Assembly (NCBI GenBank): GCA_003427395.1
Contig: BFEA01000395.1
Location: 1,303,257 to 1,367,256, forward strand
Length of the DNA: 64,000 bases
Source: Chara braunii
Lineage: Eukaryota > Streptophyta > Charophyceae > Charales > Characeae
Reading direction: 5' to 3'
The notes under the pieces were generated by a model. The model had not been told where the DNA came from, did no database searches, and saw only the letters and a list, made by a program, of their open reading frames with translations. Of the stretch, positions 44,903 to 56,540 are shown one piece after another (within the stretch, counting starts at the first letter, position 1; each line of letters starts with the position of its first letter). The position numbers and the translations under genes are program-made.

Positions 44903-45780
44903 ATAATTAAAAAGAAAAGGTAAAAACTTCCAAAAAAGATGATTTAAAAAACTAGACAGTCGAGAACTATTTCACTGCTCACAAACCCTTACAAGATTCT
45001 TGCTAAGGTACAAACAGAATACTAAATTTAGCAGACAAGTGCTTCTACATCGACCAGGCAGGGTTCATCCCGGGGTGGGACGTCTTCATCAACACGATCG
45101 ATGTTCCTGAATGAGGCTGCTAAGAAAATCTTAGATGCCGCTTGAAGGCAGCCATCTTGTTCTTCGATTTTGAGAAAGCCTACAGTCAGGTCAACTGGGA
45201 CTTCCTTTGCAGCTGCAGAGTAAGGATGGGTGTGAGCCTACAGTCAGGTCAACATGACTTCCTTTGCAACTGGGACTTCCTTTAGGAAATGGGTCAGAGT
45301 CTTATATAATGACACTTCAGGGATGGTACAGGTAAACCAAATCGTCTTGGATAGTTAAGCCATCGCACGGTTTGTATGTCAAGGCTACCCCCTGGCTCCC
45401 CCTATATTCCTGTTCATAATGGAGGCAGTTTGTTCTTTCCTTCTTAAGGAAACACCCATCTAGTGATCAATTTGCGATAGTAGACACCAATCCTTTACAT
45501 AACTTATAGCCACCCACAGCCCTAATGTTTGCTGATAACCTGATACTCTTAATACGGGCGTCTAATTCCTCTTTTCGTGCATTGCTCAGGGACGGAGAAG
45601 CCTTCGGACTCGCCTCTGAAATGAAACTTAATTGGACCAAAACCTAAGGCGGGTGGTAAGCTGATGACACCCCCTCTCAACCATTTGCTGTATTCACACT
45701 CTTATCCTACTCCATAAGAGTGCAGGCTCTCTGCTACCTAGGCATCATGGTAAACAAAGAGGGCCACCTGACCGGGGATA

Positions 45781-46390
45781 GGCCAGAATCTGATTGCCAA
45801 ATCTATATCTCGCCTAGCACTGTGTGAGAAGGCTCAGGCCTCCTTCCTTAATAGGCAGGGCACTGATCATCAATACATCAGTGTACTCCACACTTTGGTA
45901 TCTGGCTCCTATCTGGCCTCAGGATAATGACCTGAAGACACTTCAAGCAAGAGTTAGATGCTCCCTATGGATAGGTGAGGGGGGAATAGGCCAGAATCTG
46001 ATTGCCAAAGCTATATGTCGCCTAGCACTGTGTGAGAAGGCTCAGGCCTCCTTAATTGGCAGGGCACTGATCATCAATACATCAGTGTACTCCACACTTT
46101 GGTATCTGGCTCCTATCTGGCCTCAGGATAATGACCTGAAGACACTTAAAGCAAGAGTTAGATGCTCCCTATGGATAGGTGAGGGGGGAATAGGCCAGAA
46201 TCTGATTGCCAAAGCTATATGTCGCCTAGCACTGTGTGAGAAGGCTCAGGCCTCCTTAATCGGCAGGGCACTGATCATCAATACATCAGTGTACTCCACA
46301 CTTTGGTATCTGGCCCCTATCTGGCCTCAGGATAATGACCTGAAGACACTTAAAACAAGAGTTAGATGCTCCCTATGGATAGGTGAGGGG
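45781..46390 (+). repeat. In-frame tandem triplication (~204 bp units)
   Basis: Units start GGCCAGAATCTGATTGCC at 45781, 45989 and 46193. The second is 204 bp, exactly 68 codons, so the ORF 45824-46396 reads through with repeated LIGRALIINTSVYSTLWYLA and NDLKTL(Q/K)ARVRCSLWIG. The copies are almost identical; the first has a 4-base insertion. The amplification is therefore recent relative to the LINE's decay, or an assembly effect. Confidence 0.85.
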
Positions 46391-46855
46391 CTCTGACCGC
46401 AACAACAAACCTGCATCAACAAAGTGGCCTGGCCCTATGTCACCAGGAAACCGCAACAGGGGTCTCGACGTGATTGATCTCAAGCAGGAAGCCATAGCCC
46501 ACAAATGAAATGGGTCATCATCAAAGTGTTGCTGAGATGACATCTCCCTTGTTTTAGGGTGGCTCTCAATAGCAGAAGGCAGCTCCACCCATGTAGACCC
46601 TTCCCAACATGAATGGGACCTTTTGCATGACAACCAAGGGTTGGATACTCAAAAAAGGCAAAACGAGAGGGAACCACCAGCAGACACCTAGTCCACCGCC
46701 CCGTAAACCTACGTCGTACAAGGGTTTGGTTCCGATAGCCTGGCGCAAATTACTTCCTGACAAACATGGCCAGCCACAAAACAAAGGTGGAGTGCACAGA
46801 CAACCGCTTGTCTCCAACCCATGGATTACAAATGACGGTGGCAACTTGTGGACAC

Positions 46856-47007
46856 TGACCCAAAACGGCAACAGATGGCTCTCATGTGTTGAGAAGGGCA
46901 TATGAAAGGCACAGCATCTGTGGTTGGACATTGACCCAAAACGGCAACAGATGGCTCTCATGTGTTGAGAAGGGCATATGAAAGGCACAGCATCTGTGGT
47001 TGGACAT
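46856..47007 (+). repeat. 76-bp tandem duplication
   Basis: TGACCCAAAACGGCAACAGA through GGTTGGACA repeats at 46856 and 46932, essentially identical. Confidence 0.85.
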
Positions 47008-47351
47008 ACCTCACGGTGACACAAAGAATGTACCATGCAGAATGAACCAGGTATATACGCTAACTCTCACTCTTGTGATGGGTAACCTCGAGCCCCGCAC
47101 AGAGCTCAGTACCCTTACGGGTCCAATGTGCATTAGAATAGCGGATGCGGTGGAGGATTTTAGGCGGGGGGTGAAACTTCAGGGGACGTGGCGGAGAAGT
47201 TTAGGCAGGGGATAAAACTTCGGGGCAAAACGGAAGTTTCACGTGGTGGTTTGAGGGGCATTCTTCAGGAATAAAGTTGGGGGCTGCGGGGGGGAAGAAG
47301 GGGGTTGTAGGGAAAAGGACTTGGGACCAGGGAAAAAATGCAAGACTTTCC

Positions 47352-47545
47352 TTACTACTACTGCTACTACTACTACTACTACTACTACTATTACTACTAC
47401 TACAGCTACTACCAGTGCTACTACGACTACTACAACTACTACTACTACTGCTACAACAATGTCTCCTACAGCTTCTGCTGCTCGTGCTGCTAGTGCTGCT
47501 CCTGCTGCTCCTGCTGCTTCTGCTACTGCTGCTACTGCTAGTTAT
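47352..47545. repeat. (CTA)n / (CTG)n imperfect trinucleotide tract
   Basis: Interrupted CTA, CTG and CTC triplets about 100 bp upstream of GDH exon 2. The apparent Thr/Leu/Ala-rich ORFs here are repeat artefacts. Confidence 0.9.
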
Positions 47546-47641
47546 TCCTCAGTACTACTTCCACACATGTTGTCCCTGCCTGAAGGTCTCATCAGAGTTG
47601 CTGTGGTGGATGATCGGTTGGGTTTAACTGTTGGATGGCAG

Positions 47642-47733
47642 GAGACCCAAGCTTTTTGGAATCTGTGGACATTTATTATGACAGAGCAGCTGCAATTTCC
47701 AGTATCTCACCAGATGTTCTTGCACAGATCAAG
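47642..47733 (+). CDS. GDH: Glutamate dehydrogenase, exon 2
   Basis: Bounded by TGGCAG| and |GTGAGG. Encodes the end of Gly57 and residues 58-87: DPSFLESVDIYYDRAA, then ISSISPDVLAQIK. This matches the N-terminal helices of hexameric GDHs, where a DP.F..MV..FFDRA pattern precedes the strand that begins the Rossmann-like assembly domain. The exon is 92 nt, entered in phase 1 and left in phase 0. It lies between the truncated LINE upstream (ending about 47.0 kb) and gypsy element 2 downstream (from 48.8 kb). Confidence 0.85.
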
Positions 47734-48769
47734 GTGAGGATTCATGCAGAAAAGAATGTGCTGTCTTCCCCATGCACGCGTCCATCTTTGTTGATGCAGC
47801 TCGGGATATTTGGGAACACTGAATCACCTCAGACCTTGACCATATCTCAGACTCTGAGGAGCTTTGTAGGTGACCACAGCTGATATGTTACTTATGATGC
47901 CTGCAGGGGGATTTGCAGATAAAACTACCACTCTTGCGACTGTTGTCAGCTGCAATTACCGTCGTGTTCTTGTCAAACTTAAATGCCTGCAGGGGGGGAT
48001 GTGCGGATAAAACTACCACATATGCAAAACATGGCCACGTTTGTGCATGACACATGTAGTGCCAGGGAAGTGTTCATTCTTACACGAGTCAATTAAATGG
48101 GCGAGCATGCTTCCAGCACCGGGCAAAGCCCTGTAGGCAGTTGAGTTTGTGATCAACGCACAAAAGAAGGTATCTGCAAAAATGAAGGGAAACCGAAATC
48201 CTTCACTGGCATGTTCTCAGTCCATGGGAGTCGTGTGTTTTACTTCCCGATGGGAAAATGTTTACATGCCTCACTTTTTGACGTTTGCCGGGTGCCCCAT
48301 TTTTCAAAGAACTCCCTGGCATGCCTTCCCGTCCACGCAACTCTTTGAAATGACACACATGGGCGTGACCACTGAGCTTATGCATGCAAGACTTTGTGAA
48401 AACCAAAAGCAAGAACGCACGAGCATGCATTGCATATGGTTTTCATTTTTAAACCAGCAGTAAGCATGTGGTGCATATGGTTTTCAGTTTTAAACACTTG
48501 CACTTGGGACCCTTCCTTCCTGCTCCGGGGGCTTCTGAATGCATTCAAATTTAACCGGGTGCAGGCAGCCTGAGGCAGGCCCGCATATCCACGAAAGGTC
48601 AGCGTGTCAATCAGGGCCTTGCTTGAGTACTGGTAGTTTAACGAACTGATTGGTGTGTCCTTTGTCACAAGATGGAGTTCTGAACCCACATCTGCAAAAG
48701 CACAAATACTGCATGGTGAGCCTATCCATACATGTAAATAGTAAATGCTGCATAATAGCATGATAATAT
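47734..48769 (+). other. 5' part of GDH intron 2
   Basis: No gene seen. A near-duplicate CTGCAGGGGG(G)AT(T/G)TGC(A/G)GATAAAACTACCA occurs at 47900-47932 and 47982-48019, and GCATGTGGTGCATATGG resembles GCATGCATTGCATATGG (48422-48485). Confidence 0.5.
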
Positions 48770-48869
48770 TGTTACGATCCTGGCCAATTTCGAAGTATAC
48801 ATTCTTCAGAAAGTACAATGCTGTCCAATTGCAAAAAGAAATGAATGAACTTGAGAGGAGATAGAGGGA

Positions 48870-48904
<35 letters not shown>

Positions 48905-50210
48905 AAGAAGAGGAAGCTGATGTACTCCAGCATAGACCAAAGATAATACTCTTCTTCTTCGCCAACCAATCTCCTCCTCCCTTATTCAAACAAGAAATAA
49001 CAATAATAATGTTGAATGGCTGAACCAGAATCAATGTCTGAATCCCACTTCTACTGCAGGCACAACATGAGGTCCACCATAGCCATGGCCACCCTTCTCC
49101 TTCCTCTCACATGTAGGCCGAGGCTATGGCAGACTACTGAGGGCCCAACCCTCCTGTCCAAAGGACAACCCAAAGCAGCTATGTCGCTGCCTCCCTGTGC
49201 GAAGGACAACGCAAAGCAGCTATGCAACTGCTCACTAGGCCGCCATGCCTGTCTCTGCCTCGAGCTTCCTTGGTGCGGCACTACCCCAACGGGGGCCTTC
49301 CAGATGCAGCGCCTAACAAGGTGATGAAGATGGTGTCCACCATAGCCAGGTAGGTACCTTGCCACTCTCCTCCTTAGTACCCCTCTCCCTCCTCCCCCAA
49401 CCAGGAGAGCTCCACCATAGCCAATGTGGAAGCTCCCGGCTTCTTCCTCCCAGCAGCGCTGTAGTACCCAGCGCTACTCCAGCCAGCGCTCCAGCAGCGT
49501 GTCGCCAAACTTGCACACTGNCGCTGTAGTACCCAGCGCTACTCCAGCCAGCGCTCCAGCAGCGTGTCGCCAAACTTGCACACTGAAGAATGAGGCCGGG
49601 CTCTTCCCTCGGCCTCTTGATATAGCGGCCTACTTGCCTCCTGGGTAATGACTTCCAGGCCGCTCGGCCTCCCAAGCAACCGGTACCTCCTCCCTTTCGA
49701 AGGGAAACATCCTTGCAGACTCTGATATTGCCCGTACAGGCTCTGGACTTAGACTGGATGGACTGGTACTGGCCTAGACCTAGCCTACCGCAACTGGGCC
49801 TCTAAAAATGCCAACTTTGTCTTCTTCTGCTCGGCCTCGAGTACCCGGCACATCTCCTGCTACTGGGTTCGTTACCGGCCTATCTGCTACTTCAGTGGTT
49901 TTCCGTTGCTCTGAGTGTCACGGGCCTCTGGCTCCGCCACTTGAGTGTTTTCCCCTGCTGCAACCCTCAATGCCACGGCCACAGGTAAGTACCGGCCCTA
50001 CGGGCCTGCCAAACAAGCAAGTACCCTTGCGGGTCACACACACACTCATACCGACAAGCACTCAGACAGGCACGCAGGTCAACAAGCATGCACACATACA
50101 GACTTAGAAAACTCAGCAGTATGCGGGAATCTCAGCAAGGCATCCATTCCATCTGCAGAACTTCAGAAATCAGCAGTGTTCTCAGTCTGTGTTATGGCGG
50201 GTCATTACAC
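48770..50210 (-). repeat. Element 2 LTR, left (3' LTR)
   Basis: About 1,441 bp against 1,341 bp for the right copy. Sixty-five bases of the excess are the duplicated stretch around the N at 49521; the rest comprises a longer (GAA)n tract (48878-48899) and small indels. Outside these the two LTRs are very similar. Confidence 0.9.
49457..49585. other. Assembly join: single N flanked by identical 64-mers
   Basis: Bases 49457-49520 and 49522-49585 are identical, separated by one N at 49521. The right LTR (57896-57960) has a single copy. This is most simply an unresolved overlap between contigs and not biology. Confidence 0.85.
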
Positions 50211-50223
50211 TACCCCCCCCTCA
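50211..50223 (-). other. Polypurine tract of element 2
   Basis: On the minus strand TTGAGGGGGGGGTAG directly precedes the 3' LTR start; it would prime plus-strand DNA synthesis. Confidence 0.75.
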
Positions 50224-51699
50224 AGAGTGAGGTCCCTTTGAGCGAGTAACTCGATCAGAGTCCCTGCATAATGCATCATAAGCGTAAATGGCAAAGAGAC
50301 ATTGGGTATGTTCCATAGGAGTGAGGGTAGCAGTAAATTTAGGTTGCTGTTCGGAGCTAATCAGTCGTTCACATGCGTTGACGACTCGTGGGGCACTCTG
50401 CAGCAGGTCTTTCTTAGCAATCCAGTAAAAGTCATTCAAGATGATATAGAAAATGGACTTTGTATCGTTTGTTTCTCTCTTTTCCACTGTGCTTGACGAT
50501 TCTATCAATCTCGTGACCGCGGGGAATCATCGATTCTCGATATCGGAAAGTTTCAGGTGGTTCATACGAAAACAACTTCAACGCGTGAAAGACTGGGTAT
50601 GTGCACAGATGAGGAGGCACGTCGATCGTGTAAGAAGGACCAAATGAATCATCTCCCACTTGTTCAGCACCTTCCACGGACCGTAATACTGAGGAAGAAG
50701 CTTTCGTGATACACCTTCTTCATAAAACTCATACTTTTTGACCCACACATAACTTCCCACTGTGAAAGGTTCAGGCTGACGCTTTTTGTTAGCATGTTTA
50801 ATCATGGCACTGCGTCGCGTTTCCATAGCTGCGACAACAACTTTGAGCAAGCGATCAAACTTAGCACTGTAGCCTGTCTGGCCAGGTGTTAGGCCAGGTG
50901 GCTGGTCATGAAACAGATAGGATAGGGGATTGCAAATTTGCCACCCGAGTTGCAGCCGATTAGGTGTCATTCCGGTGGAGGAGTGTATGGAGTTGTTGTA
51001 CAATCCTTGCACAATCGACAATTCCTCATCCCAAGAGTTCTGATCAGGCACAATTAGAGCGTGGAGAAGTTGGATCACAGTCTGGTTGATCTCCTTGGCT
51101 AGTCCATTGGCTTCGGGATGTCGACCAGACGCCATTTTGAGTTTGATGTCATAGATCTGGGAGGTGAAGTCCTTCCAATCTGCACTTATGAACCTAGTGT
51201 CCCACTCACTCACAAGATTTTTCGGGGGCCTACACTGCAGAATGTACCTTTTGTGAAACTCCTTGATCACGAGGTCAGTTGGGGCGTGAGGTGGTAACGG
51301 GATCAAATTCAGAAACTTTGAAAAGCGGTCAACGATCACCATTACTTGTGAATATCCGTTCCTGCTCTTCTTTCCCATGTTTGGAAGTCGATGGAGAGAG
51401 ACTCGCCCGGGCCATCAGGAATAGGAAAAGGATCCAACAGGCATAAGTCTTTTGCCGAGACGGTTTGATGCGTTGACAAACTTCACATTCAGCCACAAAC
51501 TTTCGTTCCATTTCTTTCATCCCAGGCCATACAAACTTTTGCAATAGACTTCCGTATGTCTTTTCAAAATCGAAGTGTCCACTCCAGCCGTGAGCCAAGT
51601 CCAAGAAGTGAGTACGGATAGGCTCATGGTTGGGTACACACAGTCGATCGTACTTCCCGTAACGTCGGAAAAGTAAACCTTTACACTCGTGGAAATCAA
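50221..51699 (-). pseudogene. Element 2 integrase plus chromodomain-like tail
   Basis: H2C2 zinc-binding segment at about 51600-51470 (HGWSGHFDFEKTY, then CEVCQRIKPS). The core ORF is 51378-50578 with VMVIVDRFSKFLNLIPLP, NLVSEWDTRFIS and HPEANGLAKEINQT, so the acidic residues are largely recognisable although the usual S-D-R-D reads S-E-W-D. The core ends at SRKLLPQYYGPWKVL. YKVHFLYHL and DFYWIAKKDLLQSAPRVV (50520-50400) resemble a chromodomain. Frame changes near 51380, 50600 and 50450 break the protein. Confidence 0.8.
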
Positions 51700-51779
51700 G
51701 TTGGTTGCTGGGTCAACCTGGATCTGCTCAAGGATGGGATTGAGTTTCGGGTCCTTGGCAGTATGCTCGAATCAGGTTG

Positions 51780-52440
51780 GCTACTAGGGTCAACCTGGAT
51801 CCTGCTCAAGGATGGGATTGAGTTTCGGGTCCTTGGCAGTATGCTCGATGAGTTCCTCCTTCAAATTCTTATGGAGATCGTAGGAACCCGCAAGGCAAGT
51901 CATGTACTCTGGATGGCGAGACAGCATCCACAACGCGATTGTAACAACCTTTTTTGTGCTTAAGTTCAAAATCATACACAACAATCTCATGTAGCCAACG
52001 GGTCAATGTAGTTGATGGATTATTCTGTGTTTGGACCCATTTCGAAGTCTCATGGTCTGAGAACACTTTGAAATGGCGACCCAAGAGGTAGTGTTTCCAA
52101 TGATTTAGTGCCTCTCTCAAGGCATAGAGTTCTCGCATGTAAGTGGAGGTAGCTACTTTATGACTGGGCATGCGTTTGCTGTAATTTCAAGCGGATGTAA
52201 GCCGTCACCATCATCTTGCTGCAACATTGCACCAATCCCATACAAGCTTGCATCCGTAGTTACTACGAATGTAAGTTTGGGATTTGTAATGCGGAGCACC
52301 TGATGACTCACCAAAGCCTCCTTCAATGCTTGGAAGGTTGTTGTGCATTCCGCATCCCATGTGTAAGACGCATTCTTACTTGTCAACTTGGACAGCGGAC
52401 GGGCGATGATATAAAATTTGGGCACAAACTTACGGTAGTA
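51780..52440 (-). pseudogene. Element 2 RNase H
   Basis: Two frames: 52425-52153 with ALVSHQVLRITNPKL, FVVTTDASLYGIGAMLQQDD; 52171-51869 with YMRELYALREALNHWKHYLL, FKVFSDHETSKW and a tail NRVVDAVSPSR (family NVVADALSR). The first catalytic Asp (TTDAS) and the SDH Asp are present. The frameshift lies near 52170. A segment of about 70 bp is duplicated around 51700-51850. Confidence 0.8.
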
Positions 52441-53200
52441 TGACGCGAGACCAAAAAAGAATGCAACTCACAGACATTTGTCGGTTGAGGCCAGTTGCGG
52501 ATGACCTCAACTTTGGTTGCTCGGCCTCTAGGCTTGCAGCAGACAACCGATGTCCAAGGTAGATGACGCTGTCCCTCCCAAACTCAGATTTCTCTAAGTT
52601 GAGATGGAGTTGCGCATCCTTGAGGATCTGCAACACTTTCTCAAGGTGTCTCATGTGCTCCATCGACTTGCTGAAGATTGGTATGTCATCCAAATAAACA
52701 ACAACAAATCAATTGATCTGACACCTTGTCCATGAGACTTTGGAAGGTGGCCGGTGCATTCGTGAGGCCGAAGGGCATGACGGTAAATTCGTACAGCCTA
52801 TCGCAAGTTTTGAATGCAGTTTTATGCTGGTCTGCGGGGTCAACCTCAATCTGATGATAACCAGATTTGAGATCGATCTTGTTGAAGACCTTGCATCCAC
52901 CTGCAGCATCAAGCACATCATCAATACTTGGCAAACGGTATGCATTCTTCCTGGTTATTCTGTTCAGTCTGCAGTAATCGATACACATCCGAAGTTTGCC
53001 TCCTTTCTTAGGGACAAACAAAACTGTTGCACCGAATTGAGATTCGCTTGGTTTGATCCAACCTTTTTCAAGCATGTCATCGATCTGCCTTCGCAACTCC
53101 TCCAATTCGCATGAGCCCATTCGATAGACACAACCTTTTGGAGGAGTGTTGTCTTCTATCAACTCGATCTTGTGTCGAACCAGACGCACAGGGATACCAT
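52430..53200 (-). pseudogene. Element 2 reverse transcriptase
   Basis: GATVLFVPKKGGKLRMCIDY, CKVFNKIDLKSGYHQIEV and YEFTVMPFGLTNAPATFQ occupy 53060-52740. The catalytic YLDD lies just downstream (52700-52680) but in another frame, so a frameshift near 52715 separates it. FSKSMEHMRHLEKVLQIL and IYLGHRLS follow. Confidence 0.85.
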
Positions 53201-53495
53201 GCGGTTCGGCCAAAACTTCAAGAAATCGGATGAGAAGGCTGCAGATCTTTGATGGGACTTCCGGAGGCGGATCATCACATTCTGGTGCAAGTTGCATAGG
53301 TGCAGCCAAAACAACAGGATTTGAAGTAGAGTTCTTTGGACAAGAAGTAGACTTAGTAGAGGTAGAAGTAGTTGCATCAGAAGTAGAAACGCCATGCAAA
53401 GTAGAACCACTATGTACAACAAAAATAGAAGGCACATGAGCAGGCCTAACAAAGGCTATATACATTTGCTCATCAACTTTGCGCCTGCGCCACTT

Positions 53496-53930
53496 TTAGC
53501 AGAATTTCATTGCATTGAGAAAAGTCACTTGGGACTCATGCGGCTCATCCAAGAGGACTGGACGCTCAATTCCCATGGCATCTTTGACCATGAACTGTGA
53601 GTCCTTCCACGTGGTTCTTTCACATTGGGCCTGCAACCAGCCCAAACCAATAACCGCGTCGAAGGGGCACTTATCAAGGACATACAAGTTCAACGCATGC
53701 GTGATCGTGCGGTCTGTGTCAAAGGTAGTGCGCACACCTTTGATTGCACGAGTAGAGGTGACAACCTCTTGGTTGCCCACTTGGTCCGACACGGATTCTA
53801 CAAAGTCACTTGCTGCATTCCCAAGCGTGCCTTACGAATGTCGTGAGGTGAGAAGTAGTTGGCGGTTACAATCAGCCAACACACGGATGTAATAGCCATT
53901 AATGCGGAATTTGAAGAAGATCAACTTCGT
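53496..53930 (-). pseudogene. Element 2 aspartic protease, inactive
   Basis: The minus strand has FRINGYYIRVLADCNRQLLL (53915-53850) where gypsy proteases have D-(S/T)-G-A; the Gly and Ser/Thr are gone. Downstream are NLYVLDKCPFDAVIGLGWL (53690-53630), the flap-side motif with G replacing D in the usual G-x-D-W-L. A stop interrupts near 53835. Loss of the catalytic triad means no activity. Confidence 0.65.
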
Positions 53931-53949
53931 TTTCCCTTGTGTGCGTTCT

Positions 53950-55830
53950 TGCTTCATGGGAGCCCAGCGCGACAAGAGAGAGTGAAAGTCAATTTCTTCC
54001 GACTCCACCCAAGGCTCCTTGTATAGGATGTGCAGTTTCTCAGCCTTGGAATCAACATCAAATGGTTTTCAAGAGAGGTTTGTTGAGTAGGATCAAAATC
54101 CTGTGAAGGATCTGCACTCATATGTTCAGCCTCTCCGTCTGTAGAGTGTGTTGATGATGTCTCTACCCCCGTTGCTGGTTTCCCTGCTGCAGTCTGAAGC
54201 AATGTTGGACTGAGTATCCTGCTTTGGTGCAATGCAGGCAAACCCCTTTCTTCACCCTGTGTTTCCACTCACTTTCACTGATCTGGAGATCTACCCATGG
54301 TTTTGTGGCAGGATCTTTCGGTTTGGGTGAAATCTTTGCTCCCCTGGGAAGGAGAATGGTGTTAGTGTTGTTCTTCACTGTGTTCCTCGGTCCCTTACTT
54401 TTGAAGGCAATCTTCTTGAAGGCATTCATTGATTCATCATCATCCACATAATTAGACTCATGGGCTGACGAAGAGCAAGATGTCTCACAGTCTTGCTCTT
54501 GATCGTCACCAAGAGAAAGGGCCCTTTGCGAAGGTCTCCTCGTTAACCTCAAGTAGATCGTGCGCTGCAAAAAGGTTGCTGCCTGGAAACCGTTTGTGGC
54601 TGGTGGTCTTTTTGCCACTCGATCCACTCGGGAGGTTTTGTGCCTCCAACTTGACTAAATCCCTCATGAGGGAAAACCAATCTGTATACATTATGAGTCC
54701 GAGCCCCATGCGATGTGTTACAGTAGAGGGAACCGTGACTTCAATCACATCCAAGCAAGACTGCGTAGTCATCTCCAAATCAGGAGTAGCAAAGAGTTTA
54801 CTAACATATTGTTGCAGACTATGCATGGACCCGGTCCACTTGTTGTGCTTGAGCTTGTCAAGCTTGAGTCTAGCTTTGGCTGCAACATGCAGATCAGCAT
54901 ATTGCTTGATCAAGAGATCTTCGAGTATGGTTATAGGCATAGCCTTCAACCATTTGTTCAAGTCTATTCTTTTATAGCCTGGCTGTACAACTTGGACTTC
55001 TAAGAAGCCCCTTACAGCGGGTTCCACATTGGTCCCTAGGACCGACGATCGAGTAACCGGGGGTGTCCCCAATACATCAAAGTAGGGCCGCATAGAGCTG
55101 ATCCAAGATTCGATGTCGTCTTTTCCGTCATACTTAGACAAAATCTATGCCGCCTTCCTGTCCACGTAGGAAAAGATGCAGCTAGGACCAGCGATTGCTG
55201 GGTCCGAATTCGGGGCTGCAACAGTTCGAGAATGCCCTGCACTGCCACTTGCCACTGCAGCAGCAGCAACAACAGTGGGGTCTGGACTTGTTGCGGATCC
55301 GGATAGGCTGTTAACCATACTCAAAGAAGAAGAAGAAGAAGAAGAAGAAGATATAGTTAGAGGGCCAAAAATGGACTGACACGCAGCACTAGAAGCAGGG
55401 TACGCAGGCGGAAGGACACATTGGGCTGGTTGCATGTTAGCGAAGTGTTGCAGCTGGTCACGGTGCTGCTGCGCCATCAGGGCGATATCCTCACGCAACT
55501 TCTTGGGTTCGTCTAACACCTTGGCGAGTTGGCCAGTATGGTCTTCAACAGCTCAGACTTCTACTAAGGCCCTGAGGAGTGGGACAATCTTCTCTTCCAC
55601 CTCATCATCAGTTAAGGTGGGCACGGTACTGAAGACGGCTTCATGAGCCTTTACTTGTCCCCTCTCCTTCTCCTTCTCTTCCTCTTCCCTCTTCAATGTT
55701 TTTTCATAGCAGAACTGGTACTGGGCTTTTTCTGCCTCAGGGGCAGTGTCCATTTGCAGCTTCCATTCTGCTACAGATGCCATAATGGAGGACGAGGGTG
55801 TCAATAAGTCTCTCAAGAGGTCCGTATTTC
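53950..55830 (-). pseudogene. Element 2 gag, broken
   Basis: The N-terminal part (55816-55553) is Glu/Lys-rich (YEKTLKREEEEKEKERGQ). 55519-55145 is a Ser-rich low-complexity region with an (AGA)n-derived poly-Ser. The capsid-like part (55141-54506) begins MSKYDGKDDIESWISSMRPY and contains VRGFLEVQVVQPGYKR and LHSLQQY-like segments usual for gypsy gag. A zinc knuckle near 54245-54205 reads CLHCTKAGYSVQHC, where the metal-binding His of C-X2-C-X4-H-X4-C is Tyr. Stops and shifts at 55142, 54510 and 55550 break it. Confidence 0.7.
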
Positions 55831-56540
55831 CTCACACTTCTGGGACGAACACTCCTCTTCCCTCTCCTCACTCCCTCAAGAGCAACACTCAGAAGCTTCT
55901 CTTCTCTCTTTCTCTCTCGTTTGCGATCGTGTAGACGCAGGCATTTAACGAACGCAGTGAAAGAAACAGCTTGAAAGCAATCAGAAGAGAAGGTAGAACT
56001 CCCTAGTCGGAGCGGCAATTCATTTGGACTGGAGAGCAATCAAAACAAAAAATAAAGATCAGAGAGATTTGATTCCGCCACAGAGTCTGGTTCGACTACG
56101 TATGAGGTCCTCTCAAGCCTAGTCGGACTCAGCTCCATGAAGACAAAACAAATCAAATTCAAAGTGTACTACGTAATGCAAGAGAGAATTGAGTGGTGTC
56201 CAAGGTGCGAGTCATGCGGTGGATCGTGCGGTAAGGTCTGTTAAAACATCTCAGCTGAGATCCCCTCAGCAGCAAGTGTCCTGGTCCGAAAGCATGAACT
56301 CCGAGTCCCAATCAGATAGAGCAAAGTAATTGACGTCAATAGATTTGGGCCTGAGGGGCCCTTCTTGTTTGGGCCTTGTTCCACTGAGTCCTAAATGGTC
56401 CCAGTGGAGTCAGAACTGGGTCCCAACCAACAAGAGTTTCACAAGACCTACTCTCTGCACCTACCGAATTGAAAAACGAAATTCAGCCCCAGAAAGAACC
56501 TACATGTTACAGCCGTTCATAATGAAATAAACAAAGCACT

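Larger units (their letters stand above)
44945..47050 (+). pseudogene. 5'-truncated LINE ORF2 (RT to C-terminus)
   Basis: Starts with RTISLLTNPYKILAKVQTE, then LFFDFEKAYSQVNWDFL (45157-45208), CQGYPLAPPIFLFIMEAV (about 45378-45430) and MFADNLILLIRAS (45525-45565). The catalytic F-A-D-D reads F-A-D-N, so the enzyme would be inactive. A partial duplication of AYSQVNWDFL occurs at 45235-45280. The segment after RT is amplified (see the triplication). C-terminal pieces such as WITNDGGNLWTLTQNGN continue to about 46900. Confidence 0.7.

Noticed and set aside
46566-47036. 156-codon minus ORF
   Set aside because: It owes its length to the 76-bp tandem duplication and lies antisense to LINE C-terminal sequence.
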